Assembly: GCF_001613005.1 (NCBI RefSeq)
Contig: NZ_BDBN01000006.1
Span: 1-64,000 of the forward strand
Source of the DNA: Nocardia nova NBRC 15556
GTDB lineage: Bacteria > Actinomycetota > Actinomycetes > Mycobacteriales > Mycobacteriaceae
Reading direction: 5' to 3'
Length of the DNA: 64,000 nt
Shown: positions 54,637-62,636 of the stretch, in pieces
Position numbering within the stretch: the stretch's first letter is position 1
Layout: each line of letters starts with the position of its first letter
Notes under the pieces: model-generated
The model's input: the letters and a program-made list of their open reading frames with translations, nothing else
Database searches by the model: none
What the model was told of the DNA's origin: nothing
Program-made: the position numbers and the translations under genes

Positions 54637-55926
54637 TCAGCCGAGGTCGTCGAGCTTGCGGTGCAATACCGCACGCTCGCGGTCGTTGCCGCACAGGCGC
54701 ACCGCCAGCTCCCATTCCTCGCGGGCCTCACTCGTGCGGCCGAGGCGGGCGAGCAGCTCACCCCGAACCGTGGGCAGCAGTTGGGAATTCGGCAGTGCGC
54801 CCTGGGCGCGCAGACCGTCCACGATCGCGAGTCCGGCGTCGGGGCCCTTCGCCATCGCGACCGCGACCGCCCGGTTCAGCTCGACCACCGGTGACGGGGC
54901 GAGGCGGCCCAGCGCTTCGTAGAGGCTCACCACCCGGTTCCAGTCGGTGTCGGCGACCGAGCCGGCGACGGCGTGGCATTCGGCGATCGCGGCCTGCACG
55001 CCGTAGTAGCCGAGTCCGCGGCCGGCCTGTCCGGCGCGGGTGAGGGCGGCGCGGCCACGCCGGATCGCCGCACGGTCCCAGCGCCGCCGGTCCTGATCCT
55101 CCAGCAGCACCGGCTCACCGTCCGGGCCCGTCCGCGCGGGGAAGCGGGCCGCGGTCAGCTCGAGCAGAGCCAGCAATCCGTACACCTCCGGCTCGTCCGG
55201 CATCAGGTGGGACAGCACCCGCGCCAGCCGCTGTGCTTCCCCGGCCAGATCGAAGCGGATCAGTTCGGTGCCCGAGCTCGCCGACGAACCTTCGGTGAAG
55301 ATCAGGTAGATCACGCTGAGCACCGAGCTCAGGCGGGCAGCGCGCTCACTCGCCTCCGGCACGGCGAACGGAATGTTTTCGGCGGCAAGCGTTTTCTTCG
55401 CCCGGGTGATCCGCGCCTGAACCGTCGCGGCCGGAACGAGGAACGCTCTGGCGATCTCGTCGCTGGTGAGACCGCCGACCACCCGCAGCGTCAGGGCCAC
55501 CCGCGCCTCGCGGGAGAGCACCGGATGGCACGCCGTGAAGATCAGGGCCAGCACGTCGTCGTCGATGCGATCGGGATCCCACAGCGGTTCGGCTGCCGCA
55601 CGCATCGGATCCGAACCGGGCCCGCCGGTCAGCGCACCGCCCTCACCCAGATCGTGGGCGAGGGCGGCGTAGCGATCGTCGAGGGTGGAGCGGCGGCGGA
55701 AGGTGTCGATCGCGCGCCGCCGCCCCACGGTGAGCAGCCAGCCGGCCGGATTGCGCGGTGTCCCCTCCCGCGGCCACGTGACCAGCGCCTCGGCCAGTGC
55801 CTCCTGCGCCAGATCCTCGGCGAGGGCGAAATCGCCGGTATAGCGAGCGAGGGCGCCGACGATGCGCGCGGATTCGATCCGCCACACCGCGGCGACCGCC
55901 TCGCGTCCGGTGGGATCGGCCGTCAT
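54637..55926 (-). CDS. ECF sigma factor, YCII-linked (second module)
   Basis: 429 residues. Sigma region 2 (LAEDLAQEALAEALVTWP, RNPAGWLLTVGRRRAIDTFRRR), region 4 (GLTSDEIARAFLVPAATVQARITRAKKTLA) and a TPR-like C-terminal half are the same layout as the protein at 18228. I start at ATG 55926, 13 bp behind the YCII stop. There is no anti-sigma factor. The pair is a paralogue, not a local duplication: the sequences differ at many positions. Confidence 0.93.
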   Translation of the reverse strand: MTADPTGREAVAAVWRIESARIVGALARYTGDFALAEDLAQEALAEALVTWPREGTPRNPAGWLLTVGRRRAIDTFRRRSTLDDRYAALAHDLGEGGALTGGPGSDPMRAAAEPLWDPDRIDDDVLALIFTACHPVLSREARVALTLRVVGGLTSDEIARAFLVPAATVQARITRAKKTLAAENIPFAVPEASERAARLSSVLSVIYLIFTEGSSASSGTELIRFDLAGEAQRLARVLSHLMPDEPEVYGLLALLELTAARFPARTGPDGEPVLLEDQDRRRWDRAAIRRGRAALTRAGQAGRGLGYYGVQAAIAECHAVAGSVADTDWNRVVSLYEALGRLAPSPVVELNRAVAVAMAKGPDAGLAIVDGLRAQGALPNSQLLPTVRGELLARLGRTSEAREEWELAVRLCGNDRERAVLHRKLDDLG

Positions 55927-55939
55927 CCGGAGGTTCCGC

Positions 55940-56356
55940 TCAGAGCTGCCCGGTGGCCTCGCGCCACGCCCGCTCCTTCTGGATCCACACGTTGTCCTGC
56001 GGGAATTCGTCGATCGTGGGCACCCGCCGGATCTCGGTCTTACACCCCTTGACGATGACCGGCATCCGCTTCGCCCACTCGATCGCCTCCTCCTTCGAGG
56101 CGACGTTGAGAAGATAGAACCCGCCGAACAGTTCCTTGGTCTCGCCGTAGGGACCGTCGGTGACGACCGGGGTCTCCGCGTCGTAATCGACCACCACACT
56201 GTCCGCGGGGTCGAGCCCCTCCGCCGCGAGCAGCACGCCCGCCCGGATCAACTCGTCGTTGAACTTGCCCATCGTCTCCAGCACGGTGTCGAAATCGACC
56301 TCGCCCATGCTTGCGTAGGCCTCGTCCGTGGCGCGCATGATCAGCATGTACTTCAT
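55940..56356 (-). CDS. YCII/DGPF protein (second module)
   Basis: 138 residues, MKYMLIMRATDEAYA at the start, with the signature VTDGPYGETKELFGGFYLL in the middle (DGPF variant DGPY). It is about 25 residues longer than the copy at 19529. ATG 56356 follows GAAGGAGACAC. Its stop is 13 bp from the sigma-factor start. Confidence 0.93.
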   Translation of the reverse strand: MKYMLIMRATDEAYASMGEVDFDTVLETMGKFNDELIRAGVLLAAEGLDPADSVVVDYDAETPVVTDGPYGETKELFGGFYLLNVASKEEAIEWAKRMPVIVKGCKTEIRRVPTIDEFPQDNVWIQKERAWREATGQL

Positions 56357-56494
56357 GGTGTGTCTCCTTCGTCTGGCGGATCCCCTCCGGACCCTCTCAC
56401 CCCTAGGTCGAACGGCACCCACTATGGATCGACACGGCAGCCGAAATTTTCCGAAAGATTTTTCCGGCCGCATTATCGCAGGTCACCAAGGCCC

Positions 56495-57010
56495 TCACCC
56501 CTTGTTCGTGGTGCGCAGGGCCCAGGCGAGGACGCCGAGGGCTGCGGTGTTGGCGAGGGCGCGCAGGATGTTGAGGGTGATCCAGGGGCCTTCGAACTGG
56601 TGGCGCAGGGCGGCGAAATCGCCGGACGAGGTGTCGGCGAGCTGGTTGTTCAGCGGCACGTTGCCGCCCGAGGTGATGAGGAAACTGATCACGTTGAGCG
56701 CCAGGGCGAGGAGAACCCACCACAGCACGGTGCGCTGGTCGGTGCGCCAGTACAGGACGGCGGCGAGGCCGGTGAAGGCGACCGATCCGAGGAAGCTCAG
56801 CATGAAGACCGGATTGACGATGACGGTGTTGATCCGGTTCATCACGTCCACGAAGGTGCGGTCGTCGAGCTGACGCAGCGCGAGCATCACCGAGCTGGCG
56901 TAGGCGTAGAAGACGCCGGCCAGCAGGCCGGTGGTGACGGTCGCGCCGATCAGGGAACCGGTCGCGAAGCCGGAGGTGGTCGAGGTGGCGGTGGCGGTGG
57001 TCGCTGTCAT
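56495..57010 (-). CDS. DUF1772 membrane protein (anthrone oxygenase-like)
   Basis: 171 residues with four transmembrane helices (about 18-40, 64-85, 91-112 and 147-168). The region GLLAGVFYAYASSVMLALRQLDDRTF and LTSGGNVPLNNQL are the DUF1772 signature, a family that includes anthrone oxygenases. Cofactor and substrate are not evident. I start at ATG 57010; earlier Met codons have no ribosome-binding site. It follows the YCII gene in the same direction after 138 bp, so it might be a target of the module, but this is inference. Confidence 0.85.
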   Translation of the reverse strand: MTATTATATSTTSGFATGSLIGATVTTGLLAGVFYAYASSVMLALRQLDDRTFVDVMNRINTVIVNPVFMLSFLGSVAFTGLAAVLYWRTDQRTVLWWVLLALALNVISFLITSGGNVPLNNQLADTSSGDFAALRHQFEGPWITLNILRALANTAALGVLAWALRTTNKG

Positions 57011-57098
57011 GCACTCAGTACACCGGGAAGCGGTGAGCGTTCCCATGGTCGTGACGCTCGCTCCCATACGCGAGCGTCCACGGCTCCACCGATCCGGG

Positions 57099-58205
57099 TC
57101 AGCGGAACGGTGTGATCTCCGCGAGTCGCCCGCCGCGCATCTTGTTCACCCATTCCGGGTCGGCGAGCAGCGCTCTGCCCAGTGCGACGACATCGAATTC
57201 GCCGCGCTCGAACTGCTCGCGCAGCAGAGCGAAGCGCTGCGCCTGGGTCTCGTCGATGCTGTCGCCGCGGAAGACGCTGTCCACGCCGACCGAACCGACG
57301 GTGATCACCGGCAGGCCGGTGATCTTCTTGGTCCAGCCGGCCAGGCTGAGATCGTCGGCGTGGTCGGTGAATTCGGGCAGCCAATGCCGCCGCAGCGAGG
57401 TGTGGAAGATGTCGACCCCGGCTTCCACGAGCGGAGTCAGCAATTCTTCGAGGTCCGACGGGCTCTCGGCGATGCGCGCGCTGTAGTCGACGCCCTTCCA
57501 CTGCGAGAAGCGGTAGATGATCGGGAAATCCGGGCCGACGGCCGCGCGGACGGCGGCGACCACCCGGGCGGGGAACGCGGCGCGCCGGCGGATGGTGCCG
57601 CCGTATTCGTCCTCGCGGTGATTGGTTGCGGCCCAGAAGAATTGATCCAGCAGATAACCGTGTGCGCCGTGCAGTTCGATGCCGTCGAATCCCAGCTCCC
57701 GGGCCAGCAGCGCCGATTCCACGTACGAGTCGACGAGGGTGTCCAGGTCCGCGGTCGTCAGCGCCCGCCCCACCGGCGCTCCGGTGAAGTCGACACCGGA
57801 AGGACTCACGGTGGGCGTGTCCGGCTCGAAGCGGGGCTCGTTCCCCCGATCCACACCGGTATGCCACAGCTGCGGGACAATCGACGCCCCTTCGGCGTGC
57901 ACCGCCTCGACCACCGCACGCCAGCCGGCGGCACTCTCGTCACCGTAGAACCGCGGCACCTTCGCGATCGGCCCAGCCGCCGGTCCCCGCACATAGGTCC
58001 CCTCGGTGACGATCAGACCGACACCTCCGGCCGCATGCTCGCGGTAATACTCGATATTCTCCGCATTCGGAATGCCGTCGGGCGATTTCGCCCGCGTCAT
58101 CGGAGCCATCGCGAATCGGTTCCGCAGGGTCAGCGACCCCGCGCGAAATTCGGAAAACAATTCGTCCAGGTGGATCCCCGGCCCATCGATCAAATCCTGT
58201 GACAT
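57099..58205 (-). CDS. Old Yellow Enzyme-type NADH:flavin oxidoreductase
   Basis: 368-residue FMN TIM-barrel ene-reductase. NRFAMAPMTRAKSPDGIPNAE binds FMN, ELHGAHGYLLDQFFWAATNHR carries the active-site region, and VVALGRALLADPEWVNKM closes the phosphate-binding site. ATG 58205. It should reduce an activated alkene with NAD(P)H. It follows an LLM oxidoreductase by 87 bp on the same strand, so the two may form an operon of flavoenzymes. Confidence 0.94.
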   Translation of the reverse strand: MSQDLIDGPGIHLDELFSEFRAGSLTLRNRFAMAPMTRAKSPDGIPNAENIEYYREHAAGGVGLIVTEGTYVRGPAAGPIAKVPRFYGDESAAGWRAVVEAVHAEGASIVPQLWHTGVDRGNEPRFEPDTPTVSPSGVDFTGAPVGRALTTADLDTLVDSYVESALLARELGFDGIELHGAHGYLLDQFFWAATNHREDEYGGTIRRRAAFPARVVAAVRAAVGPDFPIIYRFSQWKGVDYSARIAESPSDLEELLTPLVEAGVDIFHTSLRRHWLPEFTDHADDLSLAGWTKKITGLPVITVGSVGVDSVFRGDSIDETQAQRFALLREQFERGEFDVVALGRALLADPEWVNKMRGGRLAEITPFR

Positions 58206-58292
58206 GCGGCACGTTTCCTTCCGATTCGACAACTCGGCCCTCGAAATGGAAGACAACGCGGTCAGCGCCACCGGCATTCCTGCCTGCCCGGC

Positions 58293-59252
58293 TCAGCGGG
58301 CGAGGGCGTTCAGCGTGGGGCGGATGATGTCGTCGGCGATCCAATGTGCCACTCCGTCCGGATAGGGGGCGGGCGGGTTCAGTACCAGATGGGTGAAACC
58401 GGCGTCGATCAGTTCGAGCAGCGTCTCGCGTACCCGGCCGGGGGCGTCGTAGGAGATGGGTAGCTGCGCCGAGCGTGTGATGTGGGTGGGGTCGCGGCCG
58501 ATCGCCGCGCAGTGTTCGTCCAGTGCCCGGCTGCGCTCGCGGAGCGCGTCGACGGTGGTGAGCGGTGGGCCGATCACATTCCAGAGATCGGCGTGGGCGG
58601 CGACGATCGGCAGCGTCGATGCGCCCGCACCGGCGAGCAGAATCGGTGGATGCGGCCGCTGGACGGGTTTCGGATCGCATTGCGCGCCGGTGAGAGGAAA
58701 ATGGTCGCCGGGGAAATCGAAGACGTCCTCGGTCCACAATCGCCGGATCAGGACACAGGCCTCGTCCAATCTGCGCACCGCCTCGCGCCAGGTGCCGACC
58801 GGAATTCCGTACGCCTCGTATTCGGGCGCCACCATCGTCTCGAAGCGGGGATCGTTGCGCGGGAACCCGCCGACGCCGATTCCGAAATCCAGCCGGCCGC
58901 CCGAGATCACGTCGACGGTGGCCGCCATCTTCGCCGAGAGCGCGGGGTGGCGAATCCGGTTGTTGGACACCAGCAATCCGAGCCGGAGTCGGCGCGTCTG
59001 CGCTGCCAGCGCCGCCAGCAGCGTCCAGCCCTCGAGGACCGGCCCCGCCGACCGACGTCCTTCCGGAGCGCCACCGTCGTGACCCGGCAGCCCGACCGCC
59101 GCCCGTGGCAGCAGATGGTCGTACAACCAGGCGTGCTCGATCTCGGGTATGCCGTCGGCCTCCAGCCACACTCGCAGGATCTCCGCATAGGCGACGTGCG
59201 CGGGTGTCGTCTTGATGCCGAAACTCGGCGCGGGCCTGCCCGAATCGCTCAT
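58293..59252 (-). CDS. LLM-class flavin/F420 oxidoreductase
   Basis: 319 residues, luciferase-like TIM barrel. RRLRLGLLVSNNRIRHPALSAK, GRLDFGIGVGGFPRNDPRF and PPILLAGAGASTLPIVAAHADLW are the family's cofactor-binding stretches. The substrate is unknown. I start at ATG 59252. The upstream frame overlaps narI and is not coding. It lies 48 bp downstream of the nar operon on the same strand and could be read with it. Confidence 0.9.
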   Translation of the reverse strand: MSDSGRPAPSFGIKTTPAHVAYAEILRVWLEADGIPEIEHAWLYDHLLPRAAVGLPGHDGGAPEGRRSAGPVLEGWTLLAALAAQTRRLRLGLLVSNNRIRHPALSAKMAATVDVISGGRLDFGIGVGGFPRNDPRFETMVAPEYEAYGIPVGTWREAVRRLDEACVLIRRLWTEDVFDFPGDHFPLTGAQCDPKPVQRPHPPILLAGAGASTLPIVAAHADLWNVIGPPLTTVDALRERSRALDEHCAAIGRDPTHITRSAQLPISYDAPGRVRETLLELIDAGFTHLVLNPPAPYPDGVAHWIADDIIRPTLNALAR

Positions 59253-59299
59253 ACCGGCGACGCTAGACCGTGGAGTGCTCTCCAGGTCAAGGCTCCTCG

Positions 59300-60037
59300 T
59301 CAGCGCGAGGGCGGCAGGACCGGGCTCTGCCAGGCGCTCGCATACTTCTTCTTGTTCGCCACATCGGCGGGTTTGCTGCGGTACACCACGTACGGGCGGA
59401 TCAGATAGCCGACGGGTGCGCTGAACATGTGGACCAGCCGGGTATAGGGCCAGACGGCGATGAGCGTCAGCACGATGAGCCCGTGCGCCTGAAAGGTCCA
59501 GGGCGTGCCGACCATCAGATCCGGCTGCGGATGCGCCGTGAAAAGGCTTCGGAACCATGGAGATACGGTTTCGCGATAGTTGTAGGTGCCCCACAGCAGA
59601 TTGCTGCCGACGGTATTGAGCAGCCCGGTGATCAGCGCGGCCGCGAGCAATACGTACATGAACGTGTCGTTGGTGGTGGTGGCCTGGCGGACGGCCGGGA
59701 CACGCACGCGACGATAGGCGAGGATCGCGATGCCGGCGATCACCGCGACGCCGGCCACCGTACCCGCGGCGACGGCGACCAGGTGATAGAGGTGCTCGGA
59801 GATGCCCACGGCATCGGTCCAGGACTCCGGAATCAGCACGCCCAGAACGTGTCCGCCGATCACACCGAGCATGCCGAAGTGGAACAGCGGACTGCCCAGC
59901 CGCAGCAGCCGGGATTCGTAGATCTGCGAAGACCTTGTGGTCCAGCCGAATTGGTCGTTGCGATAGCGCCAAAGGTGGCCCAGCACGAACGAGGTGAAGG
60001 CGATGTAGGGCAGGGTCGCCCAGACGGTGGATGTCAT
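59300..60037 (-). CDS. narI: respiratory nitrate reductase gamma subunit (cytochrome b)
   Basis: 245-residue diheme cytochrome b of the membrane-bound nitrate reductase, taking electrons from menaquinol and passing them to NarH. Five transmembrane helices are visible. Candidate heme ligands are the His in LGHLWRY, FHFGMLGVIGGH, and FQAHGLIVL/RLVHMFS. ATG 60037 overlaps the narJ stop (ATGA). Confidence 0.95.
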   Translation of the reverse strand: MTSTVWATLPYIAFTSFVLGHLWRYRNDQFGWTTRSSQIYESRLLRLGSPLFHFGMLGVIGGHVLGVLIPESWTDAVGISEHLYHLVAVAAGTVAGVAVIAGIAILAYRRVRVPAVRQATTTNDTFMYVLLAAALITGLLNTVGSNLLWGTYNYRETVSPWFRSLFTAHPQPDLMVGTPWTFQAHGLIVLTLIAVWPYTRLVHMFSAPVGYLIRPYVVYRSKPADVANKKKYASAWQSPVLPPSR

Positions 60038-60783
60038 CGTCGGTCTCCGGATCCGGCGAAAAGCCCTGCGGTGGCCGAGGTTCCGGCTGCGGGCGGGGAG
60101 TACAGGTCGGGGTTCATGGCGGGATGCATCGACTCGCCGTTCATCGAATACGGCTCCAGCCCGACGTCCTCGTCCGGCGGTCCCTGCGCCGCCAGTTCGG
60201 CGATCCGGCGGCGGTCTGCCGTGGTGGGCGGAGGCAAGGTCGCGAGAACGGCGGCCAGGGCGCCGGCATACGGCGATTCGCTGTCGGTGAGCGACAGTCG
60301 CAGCATCTCCAGTACCGGGACGTGTTCGCCGAGCAGGCGTTCACCGCCGATTGGGTCGACGGTGGCCGCGAACTCCAGCAGCACCGGGAGATGATCGGGC
60401 AGTTCGCGATCCGACAACTCCGCACCGGCATGCCGGTAGGCGTGCTTGAACCGGAGCAGCGCCATACCGCGCTTGCGGGTGTCGCCGTAGGCGTAATAGG
60501 TCAGATGCAGGCTGGCGCGCCGGCGCAGGTCGAACGTTTCGACATAGTCGCGCGCCAGGGTGAGCGGTGCGGTGCCGGACAGATGGGTGAGCGGCCGAAG
60601 GAGATCGGTGCGCACCGGTTCCGGGAGGGCGGCTGCCGCCTCGGACAGATCGTCGAGTATCGCCAGCGTGTCCGGACCGGGGTAGTCCAGCACCAGAGCG
60701 GCGATACGCCAGACCAGCCGGCGATCGCGTTCGGACATCTCGACCACGGGTGCGGGCCGGCGTCGGAGAGTCAGTAGTCCCAC
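60034..60783 (-). CDS. narJ: nitrate reductase molybdenum cofactor assembly chaperone
   Basis: 249-residue TorD-like helical chaperone that holds NarG for cofactor insertion. Typical segments are ALVLDYPG, YVETFDLRRRASLHLTYYAYGDTRKRGMALL and LSDRELPDHLPVLLEFAA. I take GTG 60783, 8 nt behind GAGGG; GTG 60789 is possible. The C-terminal 70 residues are longer and disordered, as is usual in actinobacteria. Its stop overlaps the narI start. Confidence 0.94.
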   Translation of the reverse strand: MGLLTLRRRPAPVVEMSERDRRLVWRIAALVLDYPGPDTLAILDDLSEAAAALPEPVRTDLLRPLTHLSGTAPLTLARDYVETFDLRRRASLHLTYYAYGDTRKRGMALLRFKHAYRHAGAELSDRELPDHLPVLLEFAATVDPIGGERLLGEHVPVLEMLRLSLTDSESPYAGALAAVLATLPPPTTADRRRIAELAAQGPPDEDVGLEPYSMNGESMHPAMNPDLYSPPAAGTSATAGLFAGSGDRR

Positions 60784-60913
60784 GGTCACATCCCTCGTCG
60801 GCCGGGTCGCCCGCCCGGACATGCGTAGCTGCGCAGCGTGCGGCGATGGATCTCGGCGGGCGCGGTGCCGGTCGAGCGGCCGGCCGAGCTCGGCAGGGGG
60901 CGGCGAAACGGCC

Positions 60914-62635
60914 TCATCGGGTCGCTCCGGTCGGCTCGGGCAGCGTGCCGCCGGCTACTCCGGGTCCGGAATCGCCCGCGTTCCCGTTCGCTTCCGGACT
61001 CGTGTGCGCGGCGCCGTTGCCGTTGCCGTTGTCACTGCCGTCGCGTTCGGGCAGCAGCCCCTCGGTCGACCCACCGTCCCAGTTCAGCAGATTGATCCGC
61101 GACGACTTCCGCTCCGGTGCAGCGGTATTGGCGTCGACGAGAGCGAACTTCTCCGACGTCACATCGAACGCCGTCATCCCGGGCCCGCCGTCACCCTCCA
61201 GGCTGCACCCCGTCGCCAGCGAATCCAATTCGTGCGCCCGGGATGTTGCGCCCGACGGAATCACGTACCGGTGTTCGTATTTGGCGATGGCCAGCAGCCG
61301 GTACATCGCCTCGATCTCTTCGGGCTCCAGGCCCACGGCGCCCGGGATCGCCGGTTCGGGTTCCTGGCCGAGGTTGATCGAGCGCATGAACGACCGCATC
61401 CCGGCCAGCCGCTGCAGCGCCGCGCGCACCGGTCCGATATCCCCGGCGGTGAACAGCTCGGCGAGATATTCCACCGGGATCCGCAGTGAATCGATGGCGC
61501 CGAACAGATTTCCGGCATCCTCACCGTCGTGCCCGGTCTCCGCCAGCACATCCACGACGGGCGACAGCGGCGGCACGTACCAGACCATCGGCATGGTCCG
61601 GTATTCCGGATGCAGCGGCAGCGCGATCTTGTAGTCGACGATCAGTTTGTACACCGGCGAATCCTGCGCCGCCGCAATCCATTCCGGAGAGATCCCAGCG
61701 CGTTCGGCCTCGGTGATCACGCGCGGATCGTGCGGGTTGAGGAAGACGCCCAGCTGCGACGGGTACAACTGCTCCGGATCGGTGACCGACGCCGCCTCGA
61801 GGACCGCGTCGGCGTCGTAGAGCATCACGCCGATGTAGCGCAGTCGCCCCACACACGTCTCCGAGCAGACGGTCGGAATACCGACCTCCACGCGCGGATA
61901 GCAGAACGTGCATTTCTCGGCCTTGCCGGTCTTGTGGTTGAAATAGATCTTCTTGTACGGGCAGCCGGTGACGCACTGCCGCCAGCCGCGGCATTTGTCC
62001 TGGTCGACCAGCACGATGCCGTCCTCGGCGCGCTTGTAGATCGCACCCGAGGGACAGGAGGCGCCGCAGGACGGGTTGAGGCAGTGCTCGCAGATGCGCG
62101 GCAGATAGAACATGAAGGTCTGCTCGAATTCGAGTTTGACCTGTTCCGACAGCCGCGCCAGCAACGGATCACGGCCGACCTGATCCGGTCCGGAGCCGAG
62201 GTCGTCGTCCCAGTTCGCGCCCCAGGTGACCTTCGTATCCTCACCGGTGATCAGCGATTTCGGCCGCGCCACCGGCGTGGTGTCCATGGCCGGTGCGGAC
62301 AGCAGATTGTCGTAGTCGTAGCTCCACGGGTCGTAGTAGTCCGACACCGTCGGCAGATCCGGATTGGCGAAGATGTTGAGCAGCCGCTTCATGCGCGAAC
62401 CGGACTTCAGGGTGAGGCGGCCGCGGCGGTCCAGCGTCCAGCCGCCCTTCCACTTCTCCTGATCCTGGTACTGCCGCGGATATCCCTGTCCCGGACGAGT
62501 TTCCACGTTGTTGAACCAGACGTACTCGGTGCCGCCCCGGTTGGTCCAGGCCTGTTTGCAGGTGACGCTGCAGGTGTGACAGCCGATGCATTTGTCCAGG
62601 TTCATCACCATGGCCAGCTGTGCCATGACACGCAT
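60914..62635 (-). CDS. narH: respiratory nitrate reductase beta subunit (iron-sulfur)
   Basis: 573 residues. It carries the four clusters that link NarI to NarG. Visible Cys groups are CIGCHTCSVTC, CEHCLNPSCGASC, CRGWRQCVTGC (Trp replaces one Cys, the [3Fe-4S] site of NarH), and CTFCYPRVEVGIPTVCSETC. The C-terminal about 50 residues are Gly/Asn/Ser-rich and longer than usual. ATG 62635 is one base after the narG stop. Confidence 0.97.
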   Translation of the reverse strand: MRVMAQLAMVMNLDKCIGCHTCSVTCKQAWTNRGGTEYVWFNNVETRPGQGYPRQYQDQEKWKGGWTLDRRGRLTLKSGSRMKRLLNIFANPDLPTVSDYYDPWSYDYDNLLSAPAMDTTPVARPKSLITGEDTKVTWGANWDDDLGSGPDQVGRDPLLARLSEQVKLEFEQTFMFYLPRICEHCLNPSCGASCPSGAIYKRAEDGIVLVDQDKCRGWRQCVTGCPYKKIYFNHKTGKAEKCTFCYPRVEVGIPTVCSETCVGRLRYIGVMLYDADAVLEAASVTDPEQLYPSQLGVFLNPHDPRVITEAERAGISPEWIAAAQDSPVYKLIVDYKIALPLHPEYRTMPMVWYVPPLSPVVDVLAETGHDGEDAGNLFGAIDSLRIPVEYLAELFTAGDIGPVRAALQRLAGMRSFMRSINLGQEPEPAIPGAVGLEPEEIEAMYRLLAIAKYEHRYVIPSGATSRAHELDSLATGCSLEGDGGPGMTAFDVTSEKFALVDANTAAPERKSSRINLLNWDGGSTEGLLPERDGSDNGNGNGAAHTSPEANGNAGDSGPGVAGGTLPEPTGATR

Positions 62636-62636
62636 A